Of a stretch of 64,000 bases of DNA, positions 7,691 to 16,964 are shown in pieces. A program made the position numbers and the translations under genes. The DNA is from Blautia faecis (GTDB lineage Bacteria > Bacillota > Clostridia > Lachnospirales > Lachnospiraceae), in NCBI RefSeq assembly GCF_020554845.1, contig NZ_JAJCIA010000003.1, positions 111,090-175,089 on the forward strand, read 5' to 3'. Each line of letters begins with the position of its first letter. Within the stretch, counting starts at the first letter, position 1. Under the pieces are notes generated by a model, which saw only the letters and a list, made by a program, of their open reading frames with translations, had not been told where the DNA came from and searched no databases.

Positions 7691-9703
7691 ATGGTATCAG
7701 ATTACAAAATCACCATGGAGCAGGCAGAATACGAGATGGTCTGTTACCGTAGGGTTTTTAACTTTGTAAGGCTTCTTGACCAGGAAAAACTGGAGAAATT
7801 GAATGCAGAAGGTCTGTTGGCAGCAGAGGGCGGACAGACAAAAAAAGCAGATTTGTGCATAGGACATTTTTGCCAGGGCTGTGTGGCAATGGAAGCCTTT
7901 TTACGGAAGGCAGAGCTGTGCAAGCTGGAATTTATTGGAGATGACATTTATCAGATCATGGCTAAATATCTGGAAATTGACGGTAATCCTTATGTAATGG
8001 AGCTTTTGAAGAAAATGGACAAAAGCAGCCTGATCGACCGGAAAGATCATGAGCGCCTGATCAGCAGCCTTACCGGATATAACGAGAGACTGTATCAGGA
8101 TGTTCTTACGAAGGCATACAACAGACGTTATTATGAAGAAGAATTGAAGTCCAAGATGGGACCGGCTGGAATTGCCATGATCGATCTGGACGATTTTAAG
8201 CTTTATAACGACACATATGGACATAATGCCGGGGATATGGCACTGACTGTTGTTGCAGAAACCATATGCAAGCATATCCGCAAGGATGATATTCTGATCC
8301 GCTATGGAGGGGATGAGTTTCTTCTGGTGCTTCCCGGAGTAACAGAAGTGAAATTTGCCGGAAGACTGCAGGAAATCCATGATAAGATCCATCTGGCTAC
8401 TGTGCCGGGATATGCCGGGATTCAGCTTTCTGTGAGTATTGGAGGAACAATTGCCGGGGTCGATGAAACGCTGGGAAGTGTGGTAGGAAGAGCTGACCGC
8501 TTTATGTACCAGGCGAAAACCCGTAAGAATCTGGTGGTAACCGAGTCTAATGAGATAAAAGATGGAAATGCAGATGGCGCAGAGGTTAATCGTGATGAGC
8601 TGAAACAGCAGATTCTGATCGTGGATGATGCTGAGCTGAACCGTGATATTCTTGCGGAGATTCTGCACCATGATTTTAAGACTATGGAAGTAAGCAATGG
8701 GGAGGAATGTCTCTCCGTGCTTCGGGAGTATGGTGCAGGAATCTCACTGGTGTTGCTTGATATTGTAATGCCTGGCATGGACGGCTTTGCAGTTCTTGAG
8801 GAGATGAACCGGAATCATTGGATCGAGGACATTCCGGTCATCATGATCTCCAGTGAGGAGACAGAATCATATATACGCCGGGCGTATGAAATGGGAGTTT
8901 CAGACTATATCAGCCGCCCGTTTGATGCCAGGGTTGTTTACCGGCGTGTATATAATACTATTAAATTATACGCAAAACAGAGGCACCTAATCACACTTGT
9001 AACGGATCAAATTCGAGAAAAAGAAAAAAATAGTCAAATTTTGATAGATATTCTCAGCCATATCGTAGAATTTCGTAATGGAGAGAGCGGTCAGCACGTT
9101 CAGCACATAAAGATGTTGACCGGATTTCTGCTGGACAGACTGATGCAGAAAACAGACAAATATGATCTGAAATGGTCTGATCAGTACATGATCACAATAG
9201 CATCTGCCCTTCACGATATTGGTAAAGTGGGAATCGACGAGAAGATTTTGAATAAACCAGGCAGACTGACAAATGAAGAGTTTGAGGAAATGAAAAAGCA
9301 TACCCTGATCGGTGCTTCCATGCTGAAGAGTCTTGGCGTTTATCAGAATGAAGAGCTTGTGAAGGTTGCTTATCAGATTTGCAGATGGCATCATGAGCGC
9401 TATGACGGCAAGGGCTATCCGGATGGTCTGAAGGGGGAAGAAATTCCGATTGCAGCCCAGGTGGTTTCCGTTGCGGATGTATATGATGCACTGACAAGTG
9501 AGCGTGTATATAAGAAAGCATTTTCCCATGAGAAGGCTATGGAGATGATCCTGGCTGGTGAGTGCGGAACCTTCAATCCGCTGCTTCTGGAGTGTTTGCA
9601 GGATATTCAGGGCAATATCCAGGTGGAAATGAAGAGAGCCGCAGAGCAGCCTATGCGTGTGCAGAATTCTTATGTGGGGAAGATGATTGAGACGGTGCAG
9701 TAG
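7691..9703 (+). CDS. GGDEF-REC-HD-GYP cyclic-di-GMP turnover protein
   Basis: A 670-residue cytoplasmic regulator. The N-terminal ~130 residues are unassigned. A GGDEF diguanylate cyclase domain follows, with an intact motif at residues 206-210; then a receiver domain with phosphoacceptor Asp357 (LLDIVMPGMDG); then an HD-GYP phosphodiesterase with His508-Asp509 (HDIGK), HHERYDGKGYPDGL from 567 and GYP at 575-577. Both synthesis and breakdown of c-di-GMP look intact, so phosphorylation of the central receiver may choose between them; this is inference. No kinase is adjacent. GAAGAAGGA upstream supports the start. Confidence 0.92.
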   Translation: MVSDYKITMEQAEYEMVCYRRVFNFVRLLDQEKLEKLNAEGLLAAEGGQTKKADLCIGHFCQGCVAMEAFLRKAELCKLEFIGDDIYQIMAKYLEIDGNPYVMELLKKMDKSSLIDRKDHERLISSLTGYNERLYQDVLTKAYNRRYYEEELKSKMGPAGIAMIDLDDFKLYNDTYGHNAGDMALTVVAETICKHIRKDDILIRYGGDEFLLVLPGVTEVKFAGRLQEIHDKIHLATVPGYAGIQLSVSIGGTIAGVDETLGSVVGRADRFMYQAKTRKNLVVTESNEIKDGNADGAEVNRDELKQQILIVDDAELNRDILAEILHHDFKTMEVSNGEECLSVLREYGAGISLVLLDIVMPGMDGFAVLEEMNRNHWIEDIPVIMISSEETESYIRRAYEMGVSDYISRPFDARVVYRRVYNTIKLYAKQRHLITLVTDQIREKEKNSQILIDILSHIVEFRNGESGQHVQHIKMLTGFLLDRLMQKTDKYDLKWSDQYMITIASALHDIGKVGIDEKILNKPGRLTNEEFEEMKKHTLIGASMLKSLGVYQNEELVKVAYQICRWHHERYDGKGYPDGLKGEEIPIAAQVVSVADVYDALTSERVYKKAFSHEKAMEMILAGECGTFNPLLLECLQDIQGNIQVEMKRAAEQPMRVQNSYVGKMIETVQ

Positions 9704-9781
9704 GCAGGGATTATTATAATGTAATATATTGCGGTATTGTTTGGCGAAGTGTTTTTGGTAAAGAGCGTGAACAGGAGCATT

Positions 9782-9799
9782 TGCAGGTCGGGGGACCTG
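9782..9799 (+). other. Short GC-rich hairpin in the leader of the LytS-type kinase
   Basis: GCAGGT...ACCTGC forms a 6-bp stem with a G-rich loop, 26 bp before the kinase start. It overlaps no terminator T run and may affect translation; its function is unknown. Confidence 0.35.
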
Positions 9800-9824
9800 C
9801 GGGAGTGGGGGTAAGTTTTACTTT

Positions 9825-11411
9825 ATGAAAAAGAAAATTCTTACACTGGCGGCAGTGGTAACACTGCCGTTTATTCTTCTTGTGATGTATCTTCTTGCCT
9901 CGATGGCAAGCTACAGCAATACCTACGATGAGATCGTAAGCAACATGACTGTAGCGAACAATTACAATCTGAATTTCAAAGAAGAGATGGACGAGAGCCT
10001 GTATAAGCTGGTTGTTGGCTATGTCACTCTGGATACCATCGAAACAGACAAAAGTCTTAAGAATCCATATACTTTAATAGATGAATTACGCAGCGAGTTT
10101 ACCAGACTGACAGCCATTACCACAGAATCTGAGAGCAAGCTGTGGCTGGAGAGCCTTCTTCGCAATATCGATACCCTGGAAAAAAGGGTGGACGATATTG
10201 TGGACAGCATTTCTGCCGGCGGCAGATATAATGAGAATATTGAGAAACTGGACAACAATATTTACATTCTGACGGAATTGATCCAGGACGATATTCAGTA
10301 TTATATTTATTATCAGACACGTTATATGGACAAGGTCACGGATACCCTGCAGGATCAGATCAGGCGGTTTATGGTGGTGTGCAGTGTGCTGATCGGCGTG
10401 CTGATCATTGTGGTTGCAGTCAGCGCGGTGATGATCGTTTCCGGTATTATACAGCCTATCAGTCAGCTGAACCAGGCTACGGAGAAAATCGCTCAGGGTG
10501 ATTTTAATGCCAGAGCCCAGGCGGATTCCGAGGATGAGGTGGCTGAGCTTGCAGTGAGCTTTAACAAAATGGCAGGAAGCATGCAGTCTCTGATCGATAA
10601 GGTGAAGGAAGACGAGCGGAAAATGCGAAAAGCAGATCTGCGCCTTCTTCAGGAGCAGATCCAGCCTCATTTTCTTTATAATACGCTGGACACCATTGTG
10701 TGGCTGATTGAGTCCAATGAGCCGGACGAAGCGGTGACCATGGTTGTTACACTGTCGGACTTTTTCCGTGAGATCCTCAGCAAAGGGAAGGAATTTATCT
10801 CCATTAAGGAAGAAGAGAAGCATATCAGCAGTTATCTCCAGATCCAAGAAATGCGTTACCGGGATATTCTGGAATATGACATTCAGCTGGATCAGGTAAT
10901 TTATAAATATCAGATTCTGAAGCTGACTCTTCAGCCGGTGGTGGAGAATGCACTTTACCATGGAATCAAGTATAAACGTGCTAAGGGATGTATTCACATT
11001 CATGGGGAAAAAGAGGGAGATATTATCCGTCTGACTGTCCGGGATGATGGTGTGGGCATGGATGAGGATGAGCTTGAACAGCTTCGTCAGCAGATCGAGA
11101 AGCCCTGCCAGGAGACGGAGAAGGGCTTTGGCCTGGCAAATGTAAATGAGCGTATCCACATGTATTTCGGACCGGAGTATGGAATGAAGATCCAGTCACA
11201 GAAGGGTAAGGGAACTACAGTGGAGATTGTAATTCCGGCTCTTCTGGAAGCTCCGGTTGAGAAAACAGGGAATGATACAGCAAAAGTAGTTGAAGTCGGC
11301 AACAGCGTGAATTCTGACGCAAATAAAAAAATAAAAAGTAATCCGAAACAGCAGAATGCCAATAAGATAATTGAGGGTGGACGGCCACAGCAGGAGGAGA
11401 CAGGCGTATGA
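9825..11411 (+). CDS. LytS/YesM-type sensor histidine kinase
   Basis: A 528-residue membrane kinase. Segment TM1 is at about residues 5-28 and TM2 at about 183-212, around an extracellular sensor region of ~150 residues; HAMP follows at about 212-260. The His_kinase domain has His282 in the typical QIQPHFLYNTLD motif, and HATPase_c carries NALYHG, DDGVGMDED and GFGLANVNER. The C-terminal ~45 residues are low complexity. Its stop overlaps the start of the sugar-binding protein gene (ATGA), and the AraC-type regulator follows, so the three form a sugar-sensing three-component set. By analogy with XylFII-LytS-YesN of Clostridium beijerinckii, the extracellular part may be contacted by the binding protein. 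Confidence 0.92.
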   Translation: MKKKILTLAAVVTLPFILLVMYLLASMASYSNTYDEIVSNMTVANNYNLNFKEEMDESLYKLVVGYVTLDTIETDKSLKNPYTLIDELRSEFTRLTAITTESESKLWLESLLRNIDTLEKRVDDIVDSISAGGRYNENIEKLDNNIYILTELIQDDIQYYIYYQTRYMDKVTDTLQDQIRRFMVVCSVLIGVLIIVVAVSAVMIVSGIIQPISQLNQATEKIAQGDFNARAQADSEDEVAELAVSFNKMAGSMQSLIDKVKEDERKMRKADLRLLQEQIQPHFLYNTLDTIVWLIESNEPDEAVTMVVTLSDFFREILSKGKEFISIKEEEKHISSYLQIQEMRYRDILEYDIQLDQVIYKYQILKLTLQPVVENALYHGIKYKRAKGCIHIHGEKEGDIIRLTVRDDGVGMDEDELEQLRQQIEKPCQETEKGFGLANVNERIHMYFGPEYGMKIQSQKGKGTTVEIVIPALLEAPVEKTGNDTAKVVEVGNSVNSDANKKIKSNPKQQNANKIIEGGRPQQEETGV

Positions 11412-12439
11412 GACAGTTTATAAGAAAAAACATCTGGGCTGTAGCACCGGTTGTGTTTGTGCTTGTGGCACTGGTTCTTCTGGGAAGTCCTTTGAGCAGC
11501 AGTAAAGTGCAGGAAACTCCTGCGGAGGACGACAATCTGATCGTAGTAGGTGTTTCCCAGGTGGGAAGCGAATCTGTATGGCGAAGTGCCCACACTCAGT
11601 CCATTCAGGACGCTTTCACCAGGGAAAACGGCTACATGCTGATTTTTGACAATGCCAGACAGAAACAGGCCAATCAGATCAAGGCCATCCGAAGCTTTAT
11701 TTCCCAGCAGGTGGATTATATCGTACTTTCTCCTATTGAGGAATCTGGCTGGGACACTGTGCTTCAGGAGGCGAAGGATGCCGGGATTCCGGTAATTCTC
11801 ATAGACCGTAAGGTTTCTGTGGATGATGACTCCCTCTATGCTTCCTGGGTTGGTTCCGATTTTGTCTGCGAAGGACAGGATGCCGGTTACTGGCTTGAGG
11901 ATTACATGAAAAAGCAGGGCAGGGAAGATGACGAAGTTAACATCGTAGTGCTGAAAGGAACCAAAGGCGCCTCCGCGACCATCGGCAGAACCCGTGGATT
12001 CAATGAAGTGGCAAAGGTGCAGCGCAATTGGAACATTTTGCAGCAGGTAGACGGAGAATTTACCACAGCCAAGGGAAAAGAAGAGATGGCAAGGCTTCTG
12101 GATCAGTATGAGGACATAGATGTGGTGGTTTCACAGAACGATGACATGACTTTTGGAGCACTTGAAGCTATCAGAGAAGCAGGAAAAACTGCCGGAGTGA
12201 ACGGCGATATTACAGTAATTTCCTTTGATGCAGTGGATGCGGGCGTGGAGCTGGTGCGAAACGGTGAGATCAACATTGATGTCCAGTGCAATCCTGACCA
12301 GGGAAAATACGTGGAGCAGATCATTCAGGATATGGAAGCTGGCAAAGAAATAGAGAAAGCATATTATGTTCCGGAGCGGGTGTATACCCAGGAGAACGTT
12401 GGGGAGGAAGAAAATGTTACGGAAGGTATTTCTGGTTGA
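11408..12439 (+). CDS. Membrane-anchored sugar-binding protein of the three-component sensor
   Basis: A 343-residue type I periplasmic-binding protein with one N-terminal hydrophobic segment (about residues 9-29) and no lipobox Cys, so it is probably held by an uncleaved anchor. It is clearly paralogous to the transporter protein at 15774-16757: both share a VG..QVG.ES.WR opening and the blocks SGWDTVLQEA.DAGIPV and TFGALEAI/YGAMDAMD. The overlaps with the kinase (4 bp) and the regulator (26 bp) point to a signalling role rather than transport: it would bind the sugar and pass the signal to the kinase. This is inference from context and from the XylFII-LytS precedent. Confidence 0.85.
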   Translation: MRQFIRKNIWAVAPVVFVLVALVLLGSPLSSSKVQETPAEDDNLIVVGVSQVGSESVWRSAHTQSIQDAFTRENGYMLIFDNARQKQANQIKAIRSFISQQVDYIVLSPIEESGWDTVLQEAKDAGIPVILIDRKVSVDDDSLYASWVGSDFVCEGQDAGYWLEDYMKKQGREDDEVNIVVLKGTKGASATIGRTRGFNEVAKVQRNWNILQQVDGEFTTAKGKEEMARLLDQYEDIDVVVSQNDDMTFGALEAIREAGKTAGVNGDITVISFDAVDAGVELVRNGEINIDVQCNPDQGKYVEQIIQDMEAGKEIEKAYYVPERVYTQENVGEEENVTEGISG

Positions 12440-14018
12440 AGATGAGACGGTGATCCGGGAAGGGCTTAGGGACAGAATTCCCTGGGATCAGTTTGGATAC
12501 CGTTTTGTAGGGGAAGCAGCAGATGGGGAAATGGCTTTGCCTCTGATCCGTAAGACGAAGCCGGATGTATTGATCACGGATATTAAAATGCCTTTTATGG
12601 ATGGGCTTTCCTTAAGTAAAATTGTGAGCAAAGAATTTCCGCGGATGAAGATTATTATTATCAGTGGTTATGATGATTTTGAATATGCGAGACAGGCAAT
12701 TGAAGTTGGTGTTGACCAGTATCTTCTGAAGCCGGTTACCAGAATGAAGCTGAAAAATGTACTTCTTGAACTGAAAGATAAGATCGAGCAGGATCAGGAG
12801 CAGGAGGACTACCGCACCCAGTTCCAGAATGAGATCCAGGAGTATGAGCAGTTTTCCAGACGGCGTTTTATGGAGAAAATTCTGGAGGGCGAGCTGTCGG
12901 TTAAGGAGATTTATGATGAGGCAGAGCGTCAGTCCATAGAAATTACGGCAGCAGGATATAATCTGCTTTTCCTGTATTTACAGGAGAAAAATAAGGACAA
13001 GATGGCAGGTTTTCTTCGGAAACAGGATGAAGTGCTTCATTATTTTCTCCGCTATCCCCAGTATCTGCTTTTCCGCTGGAATGTAAACAGTTATGGAGTT
13101 CTGGTAAAGGGGGAATTGTCCCGGCTTCCAGAGCTGACAGATAATTGCGTGGAGTATGTGAAACGGGCCTGCGAAGGGGAAGAGCAGATGGACTGGTATG
13201 TGGCGGTAGGAAAACCAGTGGAGAGATTGAGCCTGCTTTCCCAGTGTTATCAGAGCGTGAATCATTATTTTGCATATCGTTTTATGGTGCCGGGGCTTCA
13301 TGTGCTTACAGAAGAAACTTTGGAAAGTTATGTAAACTCGCAGGGGGAGAACCGGCTGGCAGCAGTGGATTCTTCACAGCTGAATCCTGAGATCATCAAG
13401 GATTTTCTCACAAAAGGAAGCAGCAGTGAGATCCAGGAGTTCGTTCAGGGATATCTGGGTGGAATGAGTAAGGCATTGGAGTCCAGAATGTTCCGGGATT
13501 ATGTGGTGCTTCATATTCGGTTTACAACTATTATGTATCTGGAATCCATTGGTGTGGAAAAAGAGGGTTATACAGAACGGATCGAGGGAAAATATCAGGA
13601 TACCAGCATCAAGGCATCACAGGTGGCAGGGTATTGTGTGGACATTCTTCAGAGTGCCATTGATATCAGGGATGAGAAGAATGAGTCTCAGGGCAACAGC
13701 GCCATGAGGAAAGTGCTGGATTATATTGATGAGAATTGCTATAAAGAGACCATTTCCCTGAATGAAGTAGCGGATGCGGTGAATATGAGTGCCAACTATT
13801 TAAGCGCAATTTTCAGCCAGAATATGCAGAAGACGTTTGTAGAGTATATTACCTGCAAACGTGTTGACAGAGCGAAAAAACTCCTGCGCGAGACGGACAA
13901 GTCGTCCGGAGAGATCGCACAGGAGGTGGGATATAAGGATCCTCATTATTTCAGTTATGTGTTTAAGAAAAAATCCGGGTGCAGTCCAAGGGAATATCGG
14001 AGTAAGGGGACTGCATGA
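12414..14018 (+). CDS. YesN-type response regulator with AraC DNA-binding domain
   Basis: A 534-residue regulator. The receiver domain has Asp56 (LITDIKMPFMDG), a long middle section of ~290 residues is unassigned, and two AraC-type helix-turn-helix units lie in the last ~100 residues (EVADAVNMSANYLSAIF; GEIAQEVGYKDPHYFSYVFK). The ATG at 12414 follows GGGGAGGAAG; an in-frame ATG at 12366 lies deep in the previous gene. It is the expected partner of the LytS-type kinase, and the importer at 15.8-20.6 kb is the likely target. The gene ends 9 bp from the convergent GntR-family gene. Confidence 0.92.
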   Translation: MLRKVFLVEDETVIREGLRDRIPWDQFGYRFVGEAADGEMALPLIRKTKPDVLITDIKMPFMDGLSLSKIVSKEFPRMKIIIISGYDDFEYARQAIEVGVDQYLLKPVTRMKLKNVLLELKDKIEQDQEQEDYRTQFQNEIQEYEQFSRRRFMEKILEGELSVKEIYDEAERQSIEITAAGYNLLFLYLQEKNKDKMAGFLRKQDEVLHYFLRYPQYLLFRWNVNSYGVLVKGELSRLPELTDNCVEYVKRACEGEEQMDWYVAVGKPVERLSLLSQCYQSVNHYFAYRFMVPGLHVLTEETLESYVNSQGENRLAAVDSSQLNPEIIKDFLTKGSSSEIQEFVQGYLGGMSKALESRMFRDYVVLHIRFTTIMYLESIGVEKEGYTERIEGKYQDTSIKASQVAGYCVDILQSAIDIRDEKNESQGNSAMRKVLDYIDENCYKETISLNEVADAVNMSANYLSAIFSQNMQKTFVEYITCKRVDRAKKLLRETDKSSGEIAQEVGYKDPHYFSYVFKKKSGCSPREYRSKGTA

Positions 14019-14027
14019 TGTTCAAAA

Positions 14028-15176
14028 TTAATTATGCGATTTCGGCAGTGACAACTGCCATGGGACTTCCTGTGAAGAGACAGGGAGTCCTTTTAATTTG
14101 TTTATGCTCATTTGGGCGGCCAGAGTACCAGGCTGGTGTGTCTGGTGTGTCAGTGTTGTGGCGCGGAGCAGACCAGATGTGGTAAGGTAGCTGGTATTGA
14201 AGGCGGCTAGTGCTATTGTGGTTTCGAAACTATGGTCGGCGGAAGTAGTCTTGAATCCAGTGCTTTGAAGAGAGGATGAAAGGGAAGCATGAGTTGCTAT
14301 CTTTTTCTCCTGTCCAAGCGACAGCTCTTCCCATAACAGCCATGCAATAAAGTCATCCTCACAAATAAACGCAGTGCAGTCGGGGGTGATCCGTTCTAGA
14401 AATTTTTTTAGGAAGCTGATATCCTGGCTCTGACGGAAATCATCCAGTTCCTGTGTGGTGTACCAGCAGATGTTGCGGTCTGGTACAGTCAGCCCCTGAT
14501 TTTGCATAGCATCCAGAAATCCCTGGTAGCGTTCAAGTCCCCGCTGATCGTCCATCTGGAAAATACCGGCGATAGAAGAGTGGCCTTTTTCCACAAGACT
14601 TTGCACCAGAAGACCAGCCCCATATAGATTATCTTCATAGATTACTGGAATCTGAGACAACTGGGGATAAGCACATTCCAGGAACAAAATGGAAGTTCCC
14701 CTTTGTATCAGCCTTTGATAAAGCTCTGTATTAGGTGATGGTAAGGCGCTTTTTACAGGCTCCACAATAAGTGCCCGCAGCGGACTTTTCAAAAGAAACT
14801 GAAGGATTTGCCGTTCCTGGTCCACATGATTGTGAGTGGGGTAAACCTTGCAGGAAAATCCCTCCGCAGCCAGCGCCACACGAATATCATTTATCAGTGC
14901 AGGATATTCATATTGCTGTTCATCGGGAATCAGAATTCCAACTATATTCCGGTCTTCCAGGCTGGAAAGTCCGGTAATGTAAGCTCCGCTCCCTTTAATG
15001 CGGCGGATTTCCCGCTCATCTTCAAGAACCGCCAGCGCAGCCCGGACCGTTTGTCGGCTGACACGGTATCTGACAGCCAGCTCCTGTTCGGTGGGAAGCT
15101 TGTTGATTCCCTTTTGAATAGAATCTGAAATGATTTCTCTTAGCTGTTCAACCAGCCATTTATATTTGATCGCCAT
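14028..15176 (-). CDS. GntR-family regulator with LacI-type sugar-binding domain (AraR-like)
   Basis: A 382-residue repressor-type protein. The N-terminal GntR winged helix (about residues 5-70, LPTEQELAVRYRVSRQTVRA) is joined to a periplasmic-binding-protein-like effector domain (NIVGILIPDEQQYEYP onward). This architecture is typical of AraR and related sugar repressors. GAGGAA lies upstream of the start. It is transcribed towards the YesN gene and away from the importer, whose upstream region it probably helps to control. The importer may thus have both activation by YesN and repression by this protein; this is inference. Confidence 0.88.
   Translation of the reverse strand: MAIKYKWLVEQLREIISDSIQKGINKLPTEQELAVRYRVSRQTVRAALAVLEDEREIRRIKGSGAYITGLSSLEDRNIVGILIPDEQQYEYPALINDIRVALAAEGFSCKVYPTHNHVDQERQILQFLLKSPLRALIVEPVKSALPSPNTELYQRLIQRGTSILFLECAYPQLSQIPVIYEDNLYGAGLLVQSLVEKGHSSIAGIFQMDDQRGLERYQGFLDAMQNQGLTVPDRNICWYTTQELDDFRQSQDISFLKKFLERITPDCTAFICEDDFIAWLLWEELSLGQEKKIATHASLSSSLQSTGFKTTSADHSFETTIALAAFNTSYLTTSGLLRATTLTHQTHQPGTLAAQMSINKLKGLPVSSQEVPWQLSLPKSHN
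14063..14095 (+). terminator. Terminator of the sensor operon inside the opposite gene
   Basis: GGACTTCCTGT (14063-14073) pairs with ACAGGGAGTCC (14080-14090), and TTTTAATTT follows. It lies within the 3' coding end of the convergent GntR-family gene, so the two transcripts overlap by about 70 nt. Confidence 0.65.
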
Positions 15177-15201
15177 ATATTTTAGTTCCTCTTTCTTAGG
15201 T

Positions 15202-15250
15202 TAGAGCGTGTTTGAAAAAGTATTCCCGCAATCTGTCGCGCCACTCTGGT
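15202..15250. repeat. Partial MITE-like repeat copy
   Basis: TAGAGCGTGTTTGAAAAA is followed by TATTCCCGCAATCTG, matching the inverted right end of the full copy at 4914-5077. It is cut off after about 49 bp and sits just upstream of the GntR-family gene. Confidence 0.75.
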
Positions 15251-15773
15251 TTTTTTATTTTGCTGGGATAGTTATTTCATAAAATTTTCACATGAATTAT
15301 TTATGATTTCCCAATAAATCTTCTGCTTTTTCACTTCTAAAACCCAAAATATTATACCTTTTTTCAAATGATCAAACCTTTTTTTTCCAGCTTAGACAGT
15401 TTGCCAAATCGAAAAACATAGAAAAAGGTGTAATATTTTTCACAAAATCATAAGAAAACAAACTTTCTAAATGAGAAATCATAAAATATCACCCCTTTTC
15501 CTGCCTGAAATTCATTATAATATAAATTTGTCTGTATTTCACTATGAAAACCAACAAATTTGTATTGTTTGAACTGACGAAACAACCAAAAGACGGGAAA
15601 ACAATATTGAAATTTATGTTGATTTTCGCTAAATTATAGACATCAAGAAGAACACGGATTCAAAGAACGGACGGAAAGCTAAGACAGCAAACGGATCAGT
15701 GTTGAACGAGAAACCAATGGCAGGCGCGACCTGCAAAAGTATTTTTTCTAAAAGAAAGAGAGGAATAATCACT
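15251..15773 (+). promoter_or_regulatory. AT-rich control region and leader upstream of the sugar importer
   Basis: This ~520-bp non-coding stretch is AT-rich with many A and T runs. A clear TATAAT lies at 15516-15521, but I see no good -35 with it, as would suit a promoter needing an activator such as the YesN protein. The leader from there would be ~250 nt. I found no clear operator palindrome. Confidence 0.45.
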
Positions 15774-16757
15774 ATGAAAAAGAAATTAGCAGTTATGGCA
15801 CTCGCAGCAGCAACACTCAGCATGATGGCTATGCCGGTTTACGCTGACGATCTGGTAACAGTTGGATACGCTCAGGTTGGACATGAATCAGACTGGCGTA
15901 CAGCAAACACCCAGAACTATCAGGATGTTTTCTCAGAAGATGCCGGATACAGCCTTGATCTTGTAGACTGCGACAATGACAATGCTGCACAGCTTGAAGC
16001 AGTTCGTACATTCATTAGTAAAGATATGGATTACATCGTAATCGCTCCGATCCAGTCCGCTGGCTGGGACACCGTCCTTCAGGAAGCACAGGATGCTGGA
16101 ATCCCTGTAATCATCGCAGACCGTGAAATCGAAGCAAGCGACGATTTATATGATGCATGGGTTGGAACAAACACAACAAACGAAGGTATTACAGCTGGTA
16201 ACTGGTTAGCTGAGTACCTTGGCGATAAAGACGCTAACATTCTTGTAATCGAAGGTTCCGTAGGAGCTTCCGCAGCACTTGGACGTACAGAAGGATTCAA
16301 TCAGGTAGCTGGCGAGCATGATAACTGGAAGATTCTTGATTCTCAGTCCGGTGATTTTACACAGGCTGGTGGTCAGGAAGTTATGGAATCCTTCATCAAA
16401 TCCTATGAGGGACAGTTCAATGTAGTTGTCTGCCAGAACGATAACGAAGCATACGGCGCAATGGATGCAATGGATGCAGCAGGTATCACCTACGGTGTTG
16501 ATGGCGATGTAACTCTTATTTCCTTCGATGCAACACATGATGGACTTCAGTATACATTAGATGGAAAGATCAACTGTGATGTTGAGTGTAACCCGATCCA
16601 GGCTGAAGTTGTTAAGGGCGTAATCGAGAAAATGCAGGCAGGCGAAGAATTTGAGAAGACAACACTTGTTGAGGATCAGGCATTCGTAGCACCTGGAATC
16701 GAGAGCGAATATGCAACAACTATGACTGATGAAGTTCTGGCTGGACGTGCTTACTAA
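15774..16757 (+). CDS. Sugar ABC transporter substrate-binding protein (YtfQ-like)
   Basis: A 327-residue type I periplasmic-binding protein. The signal peptide ends at about residue 24 (MPVYA, then DDLVTVGYAQVG). Related proteins of the YtfQ/ChvE group bind pyranoses or furanoses such as galactofuranose. No lipobox Cys is present, which is unusual for a Gram-positive binding protein, so retention at the cell is unexplained. The ATG at 15774 follows AGAAAGAGAGGAA. It is the first gene of an SBP-ATPase-permease-permease operon and is separated from the ATPase by an attenuator-like hairpin, as expected for a protein needed in excess. Confidence 0.9.
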   Translation: MKKKLAVMALAAATLSMMAMPVYADDLVTVGYAQVGHESDWRTANTQNYQDVFSEDAGYSLDLVDCDNDNAAQLEAVRTFISKDMDYIVIAPIQSAGWDTVLQEAQDAGIPVIIADREIEASDDLYDAWVGTNTTNEGITAGNWLAEYLGDKDANILVIEGSVGASAALGRTEGFNQVAGEHDNWKILDSQSGDFTQAGGQEVMESFIKSYEGQFNVVVCQNDNEAYGAMDAMDAAGITYGVDGDVTLISFDATHDGLQYTLDGKINCDVECNPIQAEVVKGVIEKMQAGEEFEKTTLVEDQAFVAPGIESEYATTMTDEVLAGRAY

Positions 16758-16865
16758 TCAGAAAAATCAATCGGAGAGTGTGAAAACAGCAGAGCTGTGA
16801 AACAATCCGTAAACATCGAAATTGGTTATCAGCAAGCAGCTGAAAAACGATAAAGATGAACAAAT

Positions 16866-16908
16866 AGGGGAGGAAAGTCCCAAGGCGGATTTTCTTCCCC
16901 TTAATTTT
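16866..16908 (+). terminator. Attenuator-like hairpin between binding protein and ATPase genes
   Basis: AGGGGAGGAAAGTCC (16866-16880) pairs with GGATTTTCTTCCCCT (16887-16901) through G-U pairs, followed by TAATTTT. The imperfect T run suggests partial read-through, lowering expression of the three downstream genes relative to the binding protein. Confidence 0.65.
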
Positions 16909-16964
16909 CGCGAGCAACGAGGAGAATGAAAAATGAAGTTGATAACGGGAAGGGAGGAATCGCG

